Source: a bacterium (GTDB lineage Bacteria; Ratteibacteria; UBA8468; B48-G9; JAFGKM01). From it: DNA of 5,073 bases. The position numbers and the translations under genes are program-made. The notes under the pieces were generated by a model. It worked only from the letters and a program-made list of their open reading frames with translations. It was not told where the DNA came from and made no database searches. Of the stretch, positions 4,226-5,073 are shown piece after piece (positions within the stretch are counted from its first letter, which is position 1; the number at the start of each line of letters is the position of its first letter). The stretch lies in assembly GCA_021157805.1 (NCBI GenBank), contig JAGGVW010000128.1, forward strand, positions 1 to 5,073, given 5' to 3'.

Positions 4226-5073
4226 TCAAATCCTAACTCTCAAGGTATTTTCCCTATACCACTTGTATGTCTTTCTTATTCCTTCTTCCAATCCTGTCTT
4301 TGCTTGCCAGCCAAGTTTGTTTAACCTTGAAACATCCAGGAGCTTTCGCGGTGTTCCATCCGGTTTTGAACTATCCCACTTTATCTTACCTTCAAACCCC
4401 ACAACATCTTTAATCAACTCGACAAGCTCCTTAATCCTTAAATCCTTCCCTGTCCCAATGTTCACAAACTCGCCAATATCTTTTGCGTCATAATTTTGCA
4501 TCAAAAATACACATGCATCTGCCAGATCATCTACATAGAGAAATTCACGATAAGGATTCCCCGTGCCCCAAAGAATAACTGCCTCTTTGGTGATGCCAAA
4601 TTGAGAAAGATGGTCAGTAATAAACGAAGTATCCTCCGGCGTCAATGATTGATTGGGAAAATTACCAAAGCGTTTAAGGTCACGAAAGATATCATCATAG
4701 TTTTCTTGGGAAAGGAGTTTTGCAAGATGGAATTTTCTCAAAAGTCCAGGCAAAACATGAGATTTTTCTAAATCAAAATTATCATTTGGCCCATAAAGAT
4801 TAGTGGGCATTACAGAGACAAAATTTGTTTCATATTGCTCATTGAAATACCTACAAAGTTTTATCGCGGAAATTTTAGCTATGGCATATGGCTCATTCGT
4901 TGGCTCTAAACTTCCTGTAAGTAAGTATTCTTCTTTCATTGGCTGAGGAGCAAACTTTGGATAGATGCAGGATGAGCCCAAATTAAGCAGCTTTTTTACA
5001 CCATATTTATAAGATGCATAGATAACATTTGCTGCAATCATTATATTATCATATATAAAATCTGCCTTATAAG
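4226..5073 (-). CDS. fcl: GDP-L-fucose synthase, N-terminus beyond window
   Basis: The frame is open from the window edge to TGA at 4228-4226, with 281 codons visible. The enzyme is an NADPH-dependent epimerase/reductase of the SDR superfamily that turns GDP-4-keto-6-deoxy-mannose into GDP-L-fucose in the cytoplasm. Visible residues include Ser33 and Cys35 in SSCIYP, Tyr62 and Lys66 in EPYAIAK, and His105 in KSHVLP. Their spacing equals that of E. coli Fcl Ser107, Cys109, Tyr136, Lys140 and His179 as I recall them. By that alignment about 74 residues, with the NADP-binding glycine loop, are missing upstream. The conserved WGTGNPYREFLYVDDLADA follows, then NIGTGKDLRIKEL and the substrate region PDGTPRKLLDVS. 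Between His105 and WGTG there are roughly 40 more residues than in E. coli Fcl, as in longer forms I recall from Bacteroides. The Met at 5041 is internal, because YKADFIYDNI before it is also conserved. A GDP-mannose 4,6-dehydratase would be expected nearby but is not in view. Confidence 0.95.
   Translation of the reverse strand, partial: YKADFIYDNIMIAANVIYASYKYGVKKLLNLGSSCIYPKFAPQPMKEEYLLTGSLEPTNEPYAIAKISAIKLCRYFNEQYETNFVSVMPTNLYGPNDNFDLEKSHVLPGLLRKFHLAKLLSQENYDDIFRDLKRFGNFPNQSLTPEDTSFITDHLSQFGITKEAVILWGTGNPYREFLYVDDLADACVFLMQNYDAKDIGEFVNIGTGKDLRIKELVELIKDVVGFEGKIKWDSSKPDGTPRKLLDVSRLNKLGWQAKTGLEEGIRKTYKWYRENTLRVRI

Noticed and set aside
4037..4324. Plus-strand open frame of 95 codons
   Set aside because: It spans the octamer repeat and the hairpin, then runs antisense into the conserved end of fcl. 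It has no ribosome binding site and no recognisable domain.
4263..4493. Plus-strand open frame of 76 codons
   Set aside because: It lies wholly antisense to well-conserved fcl sequence and has no family resemblance.
5039..5041. ATG as the start of the fucose synthase
   Set aside because: Conserved family sequence (YKADFIYDNI) continues in frame upstream to the window edge, so this Met is internal.

Overview
The window is AT-rich bacterial DNA in which every convincing gene lies on the minus strand, so genes run from high to low coordinates. It looks like part of a surface-polysaccharide (O-antigen or exopolysaccharide) locus of a Gram-negative-type bacterium. The evidence is a GDP-L-fucose synthase, a Wzz-type chain-length protein, a polyprenyl-phosphate sugar-1-phosphate transferase and the start of an O-antigen ligase-like membrane protein. 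I cannot name the species. A wHTH-nucleotidyltransferase/HEPN pair and low-complexity intergenic repeats would fit an uncultured, metagenome-derived lineage, but that is inference.

Layout in transcription order: (1) 5073-4226, GDP-L-fucose synthase, whose N-terminus lies outside the window. (2) A 190-bp intergenic region with a small hairpin, a 9-bp tandem repeat, an 8-bp-period degenerate repeat and a perfect consensus sigma70-type promoter. (3) 3990-3430, a winged-helix plus minimal nucleotidyltransferase protein. It overlaps (4) 3443-3007, a HEPN-domain protein whose frame is broken after codon 12. (5) A second, roughly 190-bp intergenic region with another 8-bp-period repeat, then a promoter with an overlapping inverted repeat and a very strong Shine-Dalgarno. 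(6) 2807-1631, one Wzz-like polypeptide split into two frames at a run of nine A. (7) 1634-426, the sugar transferase, starting with GTG inside the Wzz stop (GTGA overlap). (8) 410-1, an O-antigen ligase-like protein, cut by the window edge.

Fucose synthase supplies GDP-L-fucose. The sugar transferase starts a repeat unit on undecaprenyl phosphate, the Wzz-like protein would set chain length, and the ligase-like protein would join or polymerise chains. Genes 6-8 form a tight operon from one visible promoter. The nucleotidyltransferase/HEPN pair has its own promoter and looks like an inserted toxin-antitoxin-like module rather than a polysaccharide gene set.

The main oddities are two reading-frame breaks, both at A-runs (in the Wzz and HEPN genes), a perfect promoter whose -10 box overlaps the longest possible start of the nucleotidyltransferase, and matching octamer-period repeats on both sides of the nucleotidyltransferase/HEPN module.
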